DNA of 27,440 bases from an uncultured Streptomyces sp. GTDB lineage: Bacteria; Actinomycetota; Actinomycetes; Streptomycetales; Streptomycetaceae. Shown piece after piece: positions 15,490 through 24,323 of the stretch; the stretch's first letter is position 1; each line of letters opens with the position of its first letter. The translations under genes were made by a program, and so were the position numbers. The notes beneath the pieces are model-generated. The model did no database searches. It was not told the DNA's origin and saw only the letters and a list, made by a program, of their open reading frames with translations. The stretch spans positions 1 through 27,440 of the forward strand of contig CAMLJW010000010.1 of assembly GCA_946480485.1 (NCBI GenBank). Reading direction: 5' to 3'.

Positions 15490-16545
15490 GTGCGTACCGA
15501 ACGAAAGCTGACTCGTCTGGACCGGGTCTTCGCCCGGCTGGACCGTGAGCCGGAACGACCGGCCCACATCGACGTGCCCAGGATGAGCAGGCACCGGGTG
15601 GTTCTCTTCGCGGCCACGTTCGCCTTCTACCTGGCCATGGTGTGGGCCGTGATCATCACTTCCTGGCTCGTCCGGCTCGACTGGCAGGTCATGTTCTTCC
15701 GGCCCTACCAGCAGTGGCCGGAGATCCACGCGTTCCTCGACTATTACGTGGTGCTCGGCCAGCGCGGCCCCACCGCCGTGATGGTCGCGGCCTGGCTGGG
15801 CTGGCGCTCCTGGCGGCAGCACACGCTGCGTCCGCTGCTCGCGCTCGGCGTCTCGCTGCTACTGCTGAACACCACGGTCGGCGCCGCCAAGATCGGCATG
15901 GGCCGCCTCGGCCCGCACTACGCGACCACGATCGGCTCGAACGAGATGTGGCTGGGCGGCGACATATTTCCTTCGGGCCACACCGCCAACGCCGTCGTGA
16001 CGTGGGGCATCCTCGCCTATCTGGCCTCGACGCCGCTCGCCCGGCGCTGGCTGTCGGCCGTCTCCGCCGTGGTCTCCCTCGGCGTCGGACTGACCACCGT
16101 CTACCTCGGTACGCACTGGCTGAGCGATGTCTTCCTGGGCTGGGCCGCCGGCCTGCTGATCCTGCTCGCGCTGCCGTGGTTCGAGCCGCTGATCGCCTAC
16201 GCCGAGGCCCGCGTCTTCGCCCTGCGCGACGCCTGGCGCGGCCGCCGCGACAGTACGGTGCCCTTCCCCGCTCTCGAACCCGCTCGCGCCGGCGGATACC
16301 CATCGAACACCCCGGTGGGCATGGGCTCGATGCTCTCGCACGAGACCCCCGCCGACGAGGAGCACGGGTCCCGCGAGCCGGTCAGCGGGCCGCTTTCGCC
16401 CCGGTCACCCGTGTATCTGGCGCCCGGCCCGCACACAGGTCGCTCGGAGCGCACCCCGGTGACGCCCGTCGGCAGCAGAAGACCGCCGCACCAGGACCGC
16501 GTGACACGTGGCACCACCTCGACCCGCCCCCTGAGGGGCGGCTGA
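15490..16545 (+). CDS. PAP2-family membrane phosphatase
   Basis: A 351-aa protein starting at GTG 15490. An N-terminal cytoplasmic segment of about 40 residues is followed by six hydrophobic helices and a C-terminal tail of about 120 residues that is Pro/Arg-rich and probably disordered. The three phosphatase signature regions are visible: KIGMGRLGP (a variant of KX6RP), PSGH in DIFPSGHTANAVVTWG, and TVYLGTHWLSDVFLGW with the His and Asp of the third motif. Members remove phosphate from lipid phosphates such as phosphatidate or polyprenyl pyrophosphate. The neighbouring PIG-V-like transferase uses a polyprenyl carrier in its family, so carrier recycling is possible, though this is inferred. 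A long inverted repeat ends the transcript. Confidence 0.88.
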   Translation: MRTERKLTRLDRVFARLDREPERPAHIDVPRMSRHRVVLFAATFAFYLAMVWAVIITSWLVRLDWQVMFFRPYQQWPEIHAFLDYYVVLGQRGPTAVMVAAWLGWRSWRQHTLRPLLALGVSLLLLNTTVGAAKIGMGRLGPHYATTIGSNEMWLGGDIFPSGHTANAVVTWGILAYLASTPLARRWLSAVSAVVSLGVGLTTVYLGTHWLSDVFLGWAAGLLILLALPWFEPLIAYAEARVFALRDAWRGRRDSTVPFPALEPARAGGYPSNTPVGMGSMLSHETPADEEHGSREPVSGPLSPRSPVYLAPGPHTGRSERTPVTPVGSRRPPHQDRVTRGTTSTRPLRGG

Positions 16546-16587
16546 TGGGAAGTCAGCGGGACCGGTACGCACACCGCACCACTGGCC

Positions 16588-16634
16588 GCACGGCGAAGGC
16601 CCTCGACTCCGGGAGTCGAGGGCCTTCGCCGTGC
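16588..16634. terminator. Bidirectional terminator, 23-bp perfect inverted repeat
   Basis: Arms 16588-16610 and 16612-16634 are perfect reverse complements over 23 bases around one central G (centre CTCCGGGAG). It lies between the convergent PAP2 and I78 inhibitor genes, 43 bases after the PAP2 stop, and could stop both transcripts. Confidence 0.85.
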
Positions 16635-16669
16635 GGGACGCCGTGCACAGAGGTACGCGAAGAGGCGGG

Positions 16670-16885
16670 TCAGCCCTTCCAGCAGCGCTTCACGCGGCCG
16701 TCGCTGATCTCGAAGTTCAAACGGCCGCTCAGGTACTCCATAGTGATGATCGCGCCCGGTGGCAGCTTCCGCACGGGGGACCAGCCGCGCTCACGGGCGA
16801 TCCGCTCGGCGCTGCTCGCCTCCATGCCGACGTAGACGTCCGGGTCGTCCTGGGGCTCTGCGGGAGGTTGGGGAATCGGGGCCAT
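16670..16885 (-). CDS. I78-family peptidase inhibitor
   Basis: A 71-aa protein starting at ATG 16885. After a Pro-rich N-terminus the sequence matches the I78 inhibitor pattern: VGMEASSAERIARERGW, VRKLPPGAIITMEYLSGRL, NF, and DGRVKRCWKG at the C-terminus. Members are small inhibitors of serine (elastase- or subtilisin-like) proteases. No signal peptide or lipobox is visible, so it may act inside the cell, perhaps protecting against the cell's own proteases. A streptogrisin gene lies 7 kb away, but a link is speculative. The gene stands alone; a TAACGT box six bases upstream of the ATG suggests a leaderless mRNA. Confidence 0.85.
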   Translation of the reverse strand: MAPIPQPPAEPQDDPDVYVGMEASSAERIARERGWSPVRKLPPGAIITMEYLSGRLNFEISDGRVKRCWKG

Positions 16886-16891
16886 GCCGCC

Positions 16892-16897
16892 ACGTTA
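16892..16897 (-). promoter_or_regulatory. Candidate -10 of a leaderless I78 inhibitor mRNA
   Basis: On the minus strand TAACGT is followed by GGCGGC and then the ATG at 16885. The usual purine-rich ribosome site is absent. Confidence 0.45.
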
Positions 16898-17288
16898 GGC
16901 GGCGGAGTGCGGGCGGGGGAAGCCCGAACGCCACCACCATCCGTCACTGATCCCTCTCCAGTCACCCTCCTGTCACAGCCAACGGCGCCCGTTTCGATTG
17001 CACTCTGTCACCCACAAGCGCTTCCGTAAGCGTTTCGCATGTCTTCGAACGCAATTCGGACTACGTTTTCGGCGATCCGAATAAGACCCTGCGAGAAAGC
17101 GCGGCGCCCATCCCGCGCAGCACCTGTTCGGGCTATTCGGGCATGCCGAGGTGTACATCATCCGTTGCCGTTCTTCGCCGATCAGATCGGAGATCATCCC
17201 GGTGTTCGGCAGGCAGCCGAGAGAGGTCGGGCAGCCGGTCCACGTCGCGGCGCACCGTGCATGGGGTGGCGCCACCGCACGGTTCCAC
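16898..17288. other. Gap without a recognisable gene
   Basis: I see no supportable gene. The stretch is less GC-biased around 17000-17060 and contains AAGCGCTTCCGTAAGCG, an imperfect inverted repeat (17017-17033). A minus-strand open frame between about 17000 and 17250 (containing ISDLIGEERQRMMYTSACP) has weak codon bias and no family I know. It may be remains of something. Confidence 0.35.
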
Positions 17289-17306
17289 GCGCCCCTTACG
17301 GGGCGC
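17289..17306 (-). terminator. Hairpin with the stop codon in its loop
   Basis: GCGCCCC (17289-17295) and GGGGCGC (17300-17306) form a 7-bp GC stem whose TTAC loop includes the TAA stop (17298-17296) of the upstream minus-strand gene. It probably ends the glycosyltransferase operon. Confidence 0.55.
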
Positions 17307-18123
17307 TGATCCTCAACGACAGATCGTTGTCCTCCGTGTAGTACGGACCCGCCAGCACCGGACCCTGCTCCGTCTCCAGCTCGACCTTCGGGTAGGCGAA
17401 GATCGGCTTCTTGTCGGCGATGTCGTCGAGCAGCCGGGCGATCCGTACCCGCGGCCCGCTCTCCCCCGCCGGGCGCAGCCACAGGTCCCAGATGCCCTTT
17501 GTCAGGGCGCCGTAGGCCACCGTGAAGTGGAACTCCGCCCCCTCCACGGTGGCTTCGGCCATCAGCAGGGGCGCCTGCTTGCGGCGGGCGCGTACCTCGG
17601 CGTACGCGCCCGGCGTGAGAGTGACGCCGTAGACCCGGCCGCGCACCCTCAACTCCGCGTCGTTCATGTACAGTTCGCCCGCCTCGGCGTGCGGGGCGCG
17701 CAACCAGCTGCGAACGGAGAGGTTGCCGTGCTTGGTCGCGTACGGGATTCGGACGGCGACATGGCCGCGGGCTCCGCTGGGGACGCGGTCGACGAGTGAG
17801 CGCAGGTCGTTGAGGCCGGGCGCCAGGCGGCGCGGCTCAGCATCGGCCATCTGCGCGTAGACGTCCCAGCGGCCCTCCGGCAGCTGGACGCTGCTGGGCA
17901 GCGCGGCCCGCAGCCGGTGGTCGGCGGCCCCGTTGAGCGGCAGGCTGACCTCGTCGTCGCTGCCGCGGTGGCGCAGCACCAGGCGCACGGCGCCTGCCTC
18001 CACGGTGTCGGTGAGGTCGAAGGTGAGCCCACCCGCGCAGTCGGCGATGCAGTCGGCCCGCGGGGAGGTGGCGGCGTCCTCGTCGGGGTGCTGGTGCGCG
18101 GGCTGCGGAGCCAGCGTCATCAT
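17296..18123 (-). CDS. Conserved beta-rich protein coupled to a glycosyltransferase
   Basis: A 275-aa protein with no signal peptide or membrane segment. ATG 18123 overlaps the stop of the GT4 gene as ATGA, so the two are translationally coupled and probably work together. The sequence alternates short hydrophobic strands with polar turns: VRLVLRHRGSDDEVSLPLNG, RWDVYAQMADAEPRRL, IWDLWLRPAGESGPRVRIAR. There are two similar halves built around a WD(V/L)(Y/W) core, suggesting duplicated beta-sandwich domains, possibly carbohydrate-binding. I do not recognise a named family; Streptomyces genomes often call such genes transferase, apparently by association. No catalytic motif is visible. The last codons form a terminator hairpin. 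Confidence 0.75.
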   Translation of the reverse strand: MMTLAPQPAHQHPDEDAATSPRADCIADCAGGLTFDLTDTVEAGAVRLVLRHRGSDDEVSLPLNGAADHRLRAALPSSVQLPEGRWDVYAQMADAEPRRLAPGLNDLRSLVDRVPSGARGHVAVRIPYATKHGNLSVRSWLRAPHAEAGELYMNDAELRVRGRVYGVTLTPGAYAEVRARRKQAPLLMAEATVEGAEFHFTVAYGALTKGIWDLWLRPAGESGPRVRIARLLDDIADKKPIFAYPKVELETEQGPVLAGPYYTEDNDLSLRISAP

Positions 18124-19388
18124 GCGGTGTGCCCCTTCTTGAGTACCGCGCGTCCGGCATCCCGAACGGCATAGGCGCCACCGAGCAGCGCCCCCCGAGT
18201 GCGGTGCAGTGACCCGCGCATCCGGCCGAGCGCCGAGTCGCCGCCGCGCGTGACCAGCGCGGCGAACAGCGAGTCATAGCGCCCGGCGATCCGGGCGGGG
18301 TCGAATCGCTCGGAATTCTTGAGCGCCGCGCCCGCCATCTGGTGGCGGAGGGTGTCGTTGTTGATCAGTTCGAGCAGTCCGTCGGCGATGGCCTCGACGC
18401 TGCCGACCTCGACGAGGCGCCCGTCGACACCGTTGTCGATGATCTCCCCGGGGCCGTGCGGGCAGTCCGTGGAGACGACGGGCAGGCCGCAGCGCATGGC
18501 CTCGACGATCGTCATGCCGAAGGACTCCAGGCTGGAGGTGACGGCGGCGATGGAGCCCTTGGCCCACTCGGACTCGATGGGGTGGGTGGGGCCCATCAGA
18601 TAGACGTGGTTGTAGAGGCCGCGATCGTCGATGAGGGCGCGCAGCTTGTCCTTCTCACTGCCGCCGCCGTAGATCCGCAGACGCCAGTCGGGCCGCTGGG
18701 CGCGCACCCGGTCGAAGGCCTTGATCAGCACGTCGTACCGCTTGACCGGGACGAGCCGCCCGGCCGCCATGACCCACTTGCCGGAACCGTCCGCGGGCGC
18801 TATGCCGGGCGCGGGCACGGAGTTGGGCACGGCCTCGACGCGCACGCCGGGCAGCCGCATCTTGCGGCGGTACGCGCCGGCGTCCGCCTCAGTGGTCGTG
18901 GTGAGCGCGTCGAGCCGCGGATAGACGGCGCGCAGCTCCTTGCGCAGGACGGACGAGTGGCTGTCGAGCGTGAGGTGCTCCTGGCCGACCCGGATCGGGC
19001 CGCGCCGGGTCTCACGGGCCAGATGCACGTTCAGGCCCGGTCTGGTGCCCACCACGACGTCGGCGTCGACCGTCGCGAGGTGCTCGGCGATACGGCGGTC
19101 GGTGAGGGCGCTGTACTGGCCGTAGTTGCCCTCCCCGCGCGGAAAGGCCCGGGCCGGACGCTGGTTCTCGGGGTCCTCGCCCTCGTATCCCGGGCTCTTT
19201 GTGCGGATGTCGAGGAGGTGGCGTACGCGGACGCGCGGATCGGGCGTGAAGACCGGGTCGTCGCGATGGCGGAACACCGAGACGATCTCGACGTCGTGCT
19301 GCTCGGCCAGGGTGTTGGCGAGGTTGTACGTCGTCCGGACAGTCCCCCCGATCCGGTACGCGTTGTGTGTGAGAAAAGAAATATGCAT
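18120..19388 (-). CDS. GT4-family glycosyltransferase (GT-B fold)
   Basis: A 422-aa cytoplasmic enzyme starting at ATG 19388. The N-terminal half begins HISFLTHNAYRIGGTVRTTY, with the glycine-rich loop of GT-B transferases. The C-terminal half has GKWVMAAGRLVPVKRYDVLI, LRIYGGGSEKDKLRALI, and the donor-binding EX7E motif Glu288-SFGMTIV-Glu296, then GLPVVSTDCPHGPGEIIDNG. Such retaining enzymes transfer a sugar from a nucleotide donor; donor and acceptor are unknown. The last 50 residues are basic and rich in Arg/Gly/Ala. It overlaps the downstream beta-rich gene by 4 bases, which suggests a joint role in making a cell-surface glycan or teichoic-acid-like polymer. Confidence 0.9.
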   Translation of the reverse strand: MHISFLTHNAYRIGGTVRTTYNLANTLAEQHDVEIVSVFRHRDDPVFTPDPRVRVRHLLDIRTKSPGYEGEDPENQRPARAFPRGEGNYGQYSALTDRRIAEHLATVDADVVVGTRPGLNVHLARETRRGPIRVGQEHLTLDSHSSVLRKELRAVYPRLDALTTTTEADAGAYRRKMRLPGVRVEAVPNSVPAPGIAPADGSGKWVMAAGRLVPVKRYDVLIKAFDRVRAQRPDWRLRIYGGGSEKDKLRALIDDRGLYNHVYLMGPTHPIESEWAKGSIAAVTSSLESFGMTIVEAMRCGLPVVSTDCPHGPGEIIDNGVDGRLVEVGSVEAIADGLLELINNDTLRHQMAGAALKNSERFDPARIAGRYDSLFAALVTRGGDSALGRMRGSLHRTRGALLGGAYAVRDAGRAVLKKGHTA

Positions 19389-19627
19389 GCGTCCCCGAGT
19401 CCCCTGTCTCGTCTTCTACCACATGGTCAGACGGGGGATCGCCGGGTTGGGTTGGGCACCATCATCGTCTTGTTCCAGAACTGTTGTGCCATTGGTAGGT
19501 GATGTCGGGAACTCTTTGGCATCTTGGCTCCTCAGTGCGGGGTTTCGCAGGCTTCCTGGAGCATCAGGACGCCGAGGATCAGCGGGCCAAGGATGAGCAC
19601 CCCGGGGATTTCGCTGCGCCACGCGCC

Positions 19628-20696
<1,069 letters not shown>

Positions 20697-20740
20697 AGCA
20701 GGGTCGGCGGCGCCCTCCTCGAGCCTCGCCAGTGGCGAGC

Positions 20741-20776
20741 GGGACCCCACCCGGTCGGAGGACCGGGTGGGGTCCC
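20741..20776. other. 16-bp perfect hairpin upstream of rpf
   Basis: GGGACCCCACCCGGTC (20741-20756) and GACCGGGTGGGGTCCC (20761-20776) pair perfectly around GGAG. A smaller hairpin, CTCGCCA-G-TGGCGAG, lies beside it at 20725-20739. No gene on the plus strand ends here, so this is either a barrier or an attenuator in front of rpf. Confidence 0.7.
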
Positions 20777-21065
20777 CAGTGCCCGACCCTTTCATTCGCT
20801 GATTTCTGGATTTATCGACCTGCCGCTCAGTCGGTCTGTGCCTCACCTGGCGGATCAACTTCCTTGGATATCCGAGAAGTTGGCCGCCAGGAGCAGGTTC
20901 CGCAGCCGGATTCACGCTGCGCGCCGGATGGTTCGATTCCGTTCGCTTTCGGGCGTGACTCCGGCCGCAGATCGCCCGTTGTCTTCTTCATGAGCCGGGA
21001 ATTCACCCGGTTCCTGAGCCGGGACCACCCGGCGAGGCCACGCACCGCATCCCGAGGAGCCACCC
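20777..21065. other. Divergent control region between rpf and the next gene
   Basis: No gene is supportable. The stretch is comparatively AT-rich (20795-20960) and contains a small inverted repeat CGCAGC/GCTGCG (20901-20921). It should hold the promoter of the plus-strand gene at 21066. Confidence 0.35.
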
Positions 21066-21842
21066 GTGCCGCGCATGCTCGACGTCAGCGACGACGTACG
21101 CGCCGAGATCGGCGACGAAGAAGCCGACCGGCTGCTCGCCGGAGAGAACGCCCCGGGCAGTTACGACTGCACGTCCTGCCGCACCCCGGGCGACTCCGAA
21201 CAGGAGCGCACCAGCACCGTCCTGTTCATCGGCGACGAGACCGCCGTTCTCGCCTTCGCCCACGCCACCTGTCTGCCCTCCCAGGTCGTCCAGGTCACCG
21301 AGGAGCAGCTGCGGGGGGCCGTCCGCTCGATCACCGGGGACGAGCGCCCCACCGAGGCCATGCCCGAGCAGGCCGTCCTCGGTATCACCAGCGGGCTCCT
21401 CCTGATCGCCGGAGAGCTGCACCCCGCGCTCGTCGTCGAACCGACCGGGCCGATCGCCCGCCCCGGCACGATGGGAGGAGGGGGCGACGACTTCCTGCCG
21501 CTGCTCATCGAGCAGGGCTTCATGCCGGTGACGCAGCTGATCGAGGTGCCGCCGGTGCTGCACGGGTGGTCCGTGCTGCTCGCCGCGGGCCAGCTGCACG
21601 CTGTCCTGCAGCCCGGCCCGGGTGGCGGCTCGCCCGTCGCCTGGTGGCAGGCCCACCAGCCGCTGCAGGTCACCGACAGCTGGCGGGCGGCCGCCAACAA
21701 GCAGCAGCATGTACTGCTGTTCGCGGCCCCGGTCGGCTCGATCGGGCGCCAGCCCCGGGAGGACCTGCTCCGTGAGGCCCTCGACAAGGCCGCGGCCAAC
21801 GGCCAACTGGTGGCTGCGGCGATGCCGCTCGCGGGCACATGA
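21066..21842 (+). CDS. Conserved actinobacterial protein of unknown function
   Basis: A 258-aa soluble protein from GTG 21066, with AGGAG 7 bases upstream. I do not recognise a named domain. It has a possible metal-binding pair CTSC (residues 35-38) followed by HATCLPS near residue 67, then alternating strands such as VLGITSGLLLIAGELHPALV, FLPLLIEQGFMPVTQLIEVP, WSVLLAAGQLHAVLQ and QHVLLFAAPVGSI. No signal peptide or membrane helix is visible. The N-terminus resembles regulatory or sensor proteins that hold a zinc knuckle, but no function follows from that. It is transcribed away from rpf and seems monocistronic; a dispersed repeat follows. Confidence 0.75.
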   Translation: MPRMLDVSDDVRAEIGDEEADRLLAGENAPGSYDCTSCRTPGDSEQERTSTVLFIGDETAVLAFAHATCLPSQVVQVTEEQLRGAVRSITGDERPTEAMPEQAVLGITSGLLLIAGELHPALVVEPTGPIARPGTMGGGGDDFLPLLIEQGFMPVTQLIEVPPVLHGWSVLLAAGQLHAVLQPGPGGGSPVAWWQAHQPLQVTDSWRAAANKQQHVLLFAAPVGSIGRQPREDLLREALDKAAANGQLVAAAMPLAGT

Positions 21843-21885
21843 GCGGCATCGCCGGGAAAGCAGTGGAGAGCCGCTGGGGAGTCCG

Positions 21886-21983
21886 TGAACTGCGGGCCGT
21901 CGGTGGCTGGTCGCGCCCGCGCGGCGGAGCCGCATGATGTCGCAGCCCCGCGCCCCTTGCGGCCCGCGGCTCCCTTCGGGCGC
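21886..21983. repeat. Dispersed Streptomyces-type intergenic repeat
   Basis: The segment around CTGCGGGCCGTCGGTGGCTG with TCGCGCCCGCGCGGCGGAGC, CGCAGCCCCGCGCCCCTTGC and the rest resembles a sequence I remember as recurring many times between Streptomyces genes. It contains short inverted repeats (CGCGGCGGAGCCGC) and may act as a 3' hairpin for the preceding gene. Confidence 0.55.
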
Positions 21984-22120
21984 GATACGCGCCCGGCACA
22001 CTCCTGGTGACCGGCGAAAGCAGGGGTCGGCCGCATCTGTTGGGTCCCAGGGTCGTTGGCACGTACGTGCACACCTACGACACCCCTCGCCGCCTGCCCT
22101 ACACATCCCCGATCCCGGCC

Positions 22121-22675
22121 ATGCGGCCGACCCCCGACACCTCCGGCAGCCATTCGGCCACGCCGATCTACGACGCGCTCTACACGGAGTTCCGCAGGCT
22201 CTTCCGAGCCCTGCCGGGCGACCGCAGCGGCGAGGAGGACCTGGGCTTCACCGCCTTCGGGATCGGCCCGCACAGTACGGAGTCACACAGTACGGTCCCC
22301 TGTAGCACGGGGTCGCAGAGCACGGGGTCGCACAGCACGAGTACGGGATCGACCCATACAGGATCGGCCGGCACGGGACCGACCCGTACAGGGTCGGCCG
22401 CCATGGGATCGACCGCCACGGGAGCGGCCGGTACGGGATCCGGTGCAGGGTCGCACAGCAGCGGCTCGTACGGCTCTGGGTCGTACAGCTCCGGGTCGCA
22501 CGGCTCCGGCTCCCCCACCGCGACTTCGTACGGCACGCGGCAGGGCGCCGCGCAGCACGGGACCGGGCATCTGGCCGCGCACGGCCGCACCACGGCCACC
22601 TGGCAGCCGGTCGCGCGACAGCACACCAACGGGCTGGTCCCGGCTCTGCCGCCCGGACCGCGCAAGGAACGCTGA
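22121..22675 (+). CDS. Ser/Thr/Gly-repeat protein of unknown function
   Basis: A 184-aa protein if ATG 22121 is the start; GTG 22007 is also in frame, but the extra sequence looks non-coding. No good ribosome site is seen at either. Residues 10-50 (ATPIYDALYTEFRRLFRALP, then GEEDLGFTAFG) look like a conserved helical domain that I associate with small Streptomyces proteins. The middle (about residues 50-130) is a low-complexity tract of Gly, Ser, Thr and His repeats. The C-terminus ends LPPGPRKER. There is no signal peptide or membrane helix. The conserved ends with a repetitive middle suggest a disordered spacer whose length may vary between strains. A bidirectional terminator follows. Confidence 0.6.
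   Translation: MRPTPDTSGSHSATPIYDALYTEFRRLFRALPGDRSGEEDLGFTAFGIGPHSTESHSTVPCSTGSQSTGSHSTSTGSTHTGSAGTGPTRTGSAAMGSTATGAAGTGSGAGSHSSGSYGSGSYSSGSHGSGSPTATSYGTRQGAAQHGTGHLAAHGRTTATWQPVARQHTNGLVPALPPGPRKER
22264..22510 (+). repeat. Degenerate in-frame low-complexity repeats
   Basis: Short units such as GTACGGGATC, GCACGGGGTCGCA and AGTACGGAGTCACAC recur with 12- to 15-base periods. In protein they give STGS, HTGS, GTGP, SSGSYGSGS and similar tetrads. Confidence 0.65.
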
Positions 22676-22724
22676 TGCGCGCATCCGCAGAAAACGTCGA
22701 CGCGCTCATATGCACGAGAAATAC

Positions 22725-22773
22725 AAAGGGCCCCCTGCACGCAGAACAAACCGAAGCAGGCAGAGGGCCCTTT
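22725..22773. terminator. Bidirectional terminator before der
   Basis: AAAGGGCCCCCTGC (22725-22738) can pair with GCAGG...GGGCCCTTT (22756-22773). The stem is flanked by A-rich sequence on the left and TTTT on the right. It separates the convergent repeat-protein gene and der. Confidence 0.75.
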
Positions 22774-22783
22774 TCCACGCCCG

Positions 22784-24259
22784 CTACTTCTTCCTGCCGC
22801 GCTTCTCCCGCACCCGCACGGAGATATGGATCGGCGTCCCCTCGAAGCCGAACTCCTCGCGCAGCCGGCGCTCCACAAAACGCCGGTAGCCGTGCTCGAT
22901 GAACCCGGACGCGAAGAGCACGAACCGCGGCGGCTTCGTGCCCGCCTGCGTACCGAAGAGGATCCGCGGCTGCTTGCCGCCCCTGATCGGGTGTGGATGC
23001 GAGGCGACCAGCTCACCGAGAAAGGCGTTCAGCCGGCCCGTCGGGACACGGGTCTCCCAGCCCTCCAGCGCGGCCTCTATGGCCGGGACCAGCTTCTCCA
23101 TGTGGCGGCCCGTGCGCGCCGAGACGTTCACCCGCGGCGCCCATGCCACCTGGCCGAGCTCGGTGTCGATCTCCCGCTCCAGGTAGTAGCGGCGTTCCTC
23201 GTCGAGGGTGTCCCACTTGTTGAACGCCAGGACGATCGCACGGCCCGCCTCCACGGCCATCGTCACGATGCGCTGGTCCTGGACGGAGATGGTCTCGGAC
23301 GCGTCGATGAGGATGACGGCGAGTTCCGCCTTCTCCACGGCGGCGGCCGTGCGCAGCGAGGCGTAGTAGTCGGCGCCCTGCTGGAGGTGGACGCGTTTGC
23401 GGATGCCCGCCGTGTCGACGAACTTCCAGGTGACGCCGCCGAGTTCGATGAGCTCGTCGACCGGATCGCGGGTGGTGCCCGCGATCTCGTTGACGACCAC
23501 GCGCTCCTCGTTCGCCACCTTGTTCAGCAAGGACGACTTGCCGACATTGGGGCGGCCGATGAGGGCGATGCGGCGCGGGCCGCCGATCGCTGCCCCGAAG
23601 GTCTGTGCGGGGGCCTCCGGCAGCGCCTCCAGGACGGCGTCCAGCATGTCGCCCGTACCACGGCCGTGCAGTGCGGAGACGGGGTGCGGCTCGCCGAGGC
23701 CGAGGGACCACAGCATCGCCGCGTCGGCCTCGCCGCTCGGGCCGTCGACCTTGTTGGCGCACAGTACGACGGGCTTGCCCGCCTTGCGCAGCAGCCGGAC
23801 GACCGCCTCGTCGGTGTCGGTGGCGCCGACCTTGGCGTCGACGACGAAGACGACCGCGTCTGCCGCCTCGATGGCGTACTCCGCCTGGGCGGCCACGGAC
23901 GCGTCGATGCCGAGGACGTCCTGCTCCCAGCCGCCGGTGTCGACGACCTTGAAGCGGCGGCCCGCCCACTCGGCCTCGTAGGTGACGCGGTCACGGGTGA
24001 CGCCCGGCTTGTCCTCGACGACCGCCTCGCGGCGGCCGATGATGCGGTTCACCAGGGTTGACTTACCGACATTGGGGCGGCCGACGACGGCGAGGACCGG
24101 GAGCGGGCCGTGACCGGCCGCCTCGATCGCGCCCTCGACGTCCTCGAGATCGAAACCCTCTTCCGCGGCGAGCTCCATGAACTCCGCGTACTCGGCATCG
24201 CCAAGCGCCCCGTGCTCGGGCTCGTGCTCCGAGCCGCCGGGCTGGATCTGGTCGTTCAT
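22784..24259 (-). CDS. der: Ribosome-assembly GTPase Der (EngA)
   Basis: A 491-aa protein starting at ATG 24259 ([17 protein letters not shown]); the frame is open further upstream but lacks protein character. An acidic N-terminal extension of about 50 residues, common in actinobacteria, precedes two tandem GTPase domains. The P-loops are GRPNVGKS at 60-67 and 235-242, with DTGG/DTAG Walker B motifs and base-recognition motifs NKVD (169-172) and NKWD. A KH-like RNA-binding domain ends in the basic tail VREKRGRKK. Der helps mature the 50S ribosomal subunit and is usually essential. It follows the PlsC-like gene by 64 bases on the same strand. Confidence 0.97.
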   Translation of the reverse strand: MNDQIQPGGSEHEPEHGALGDAEYAEFMELAAEEGFDLEDVEGAIEAAGHGPLPVLAVVGRPNVGKSTLVNRIIGRREAVVEDKPGVTRDRVTYEAEWAGRRFKVVDTGGWEQDVLGIDASVAAQAEYAIEAADAVVFVVDAKVGATDTDEAVVRLLRKAGKPVVLCANKVDGPSGEADAAMLWSLGLGEPHPVSALHGRGTGDMLDAVLEALPEAPAQTFGAAIGGPRRIALIGRPNVGKSSLLNKVANEERVVVNEIAGTTRDPVDELIELGGVTWKFVDTAGIRKRVHLQQGADYYASLRTAAAVEKAELAVILIDASETISVQDQRIVTMAVEAGRAIVLAFNKWDTLDEERRYYLEREIDTELGQVAWAPRVNVSARTGRHMEKLVPAIEAALEGWETRVPTGRLNAFLGELVASHPHPIRGGKQPRILFGTQAGTKPPRFVLFASGFIEHGYRRFVERRLREEFGFEGTPIHISVRVREKRGRKK

Positions 24260-24323
24260 GAAGTCCGTACCTCGTTGTTCATCGTGGTGATCGGTGGAGC
24301 GGGCCCGTACAGGCTCTGGTCCA

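Noticed and set aside
20870..20950. tRNA gene suggested by GGTTCGATTCC (20930-20940) and the CGCAGC/GCTGCG hairpin
   Set aside because: The loop is 9 bases, no D-arm is present, and no 5' acceptor strand matches CGCTTTC at the expected distance.
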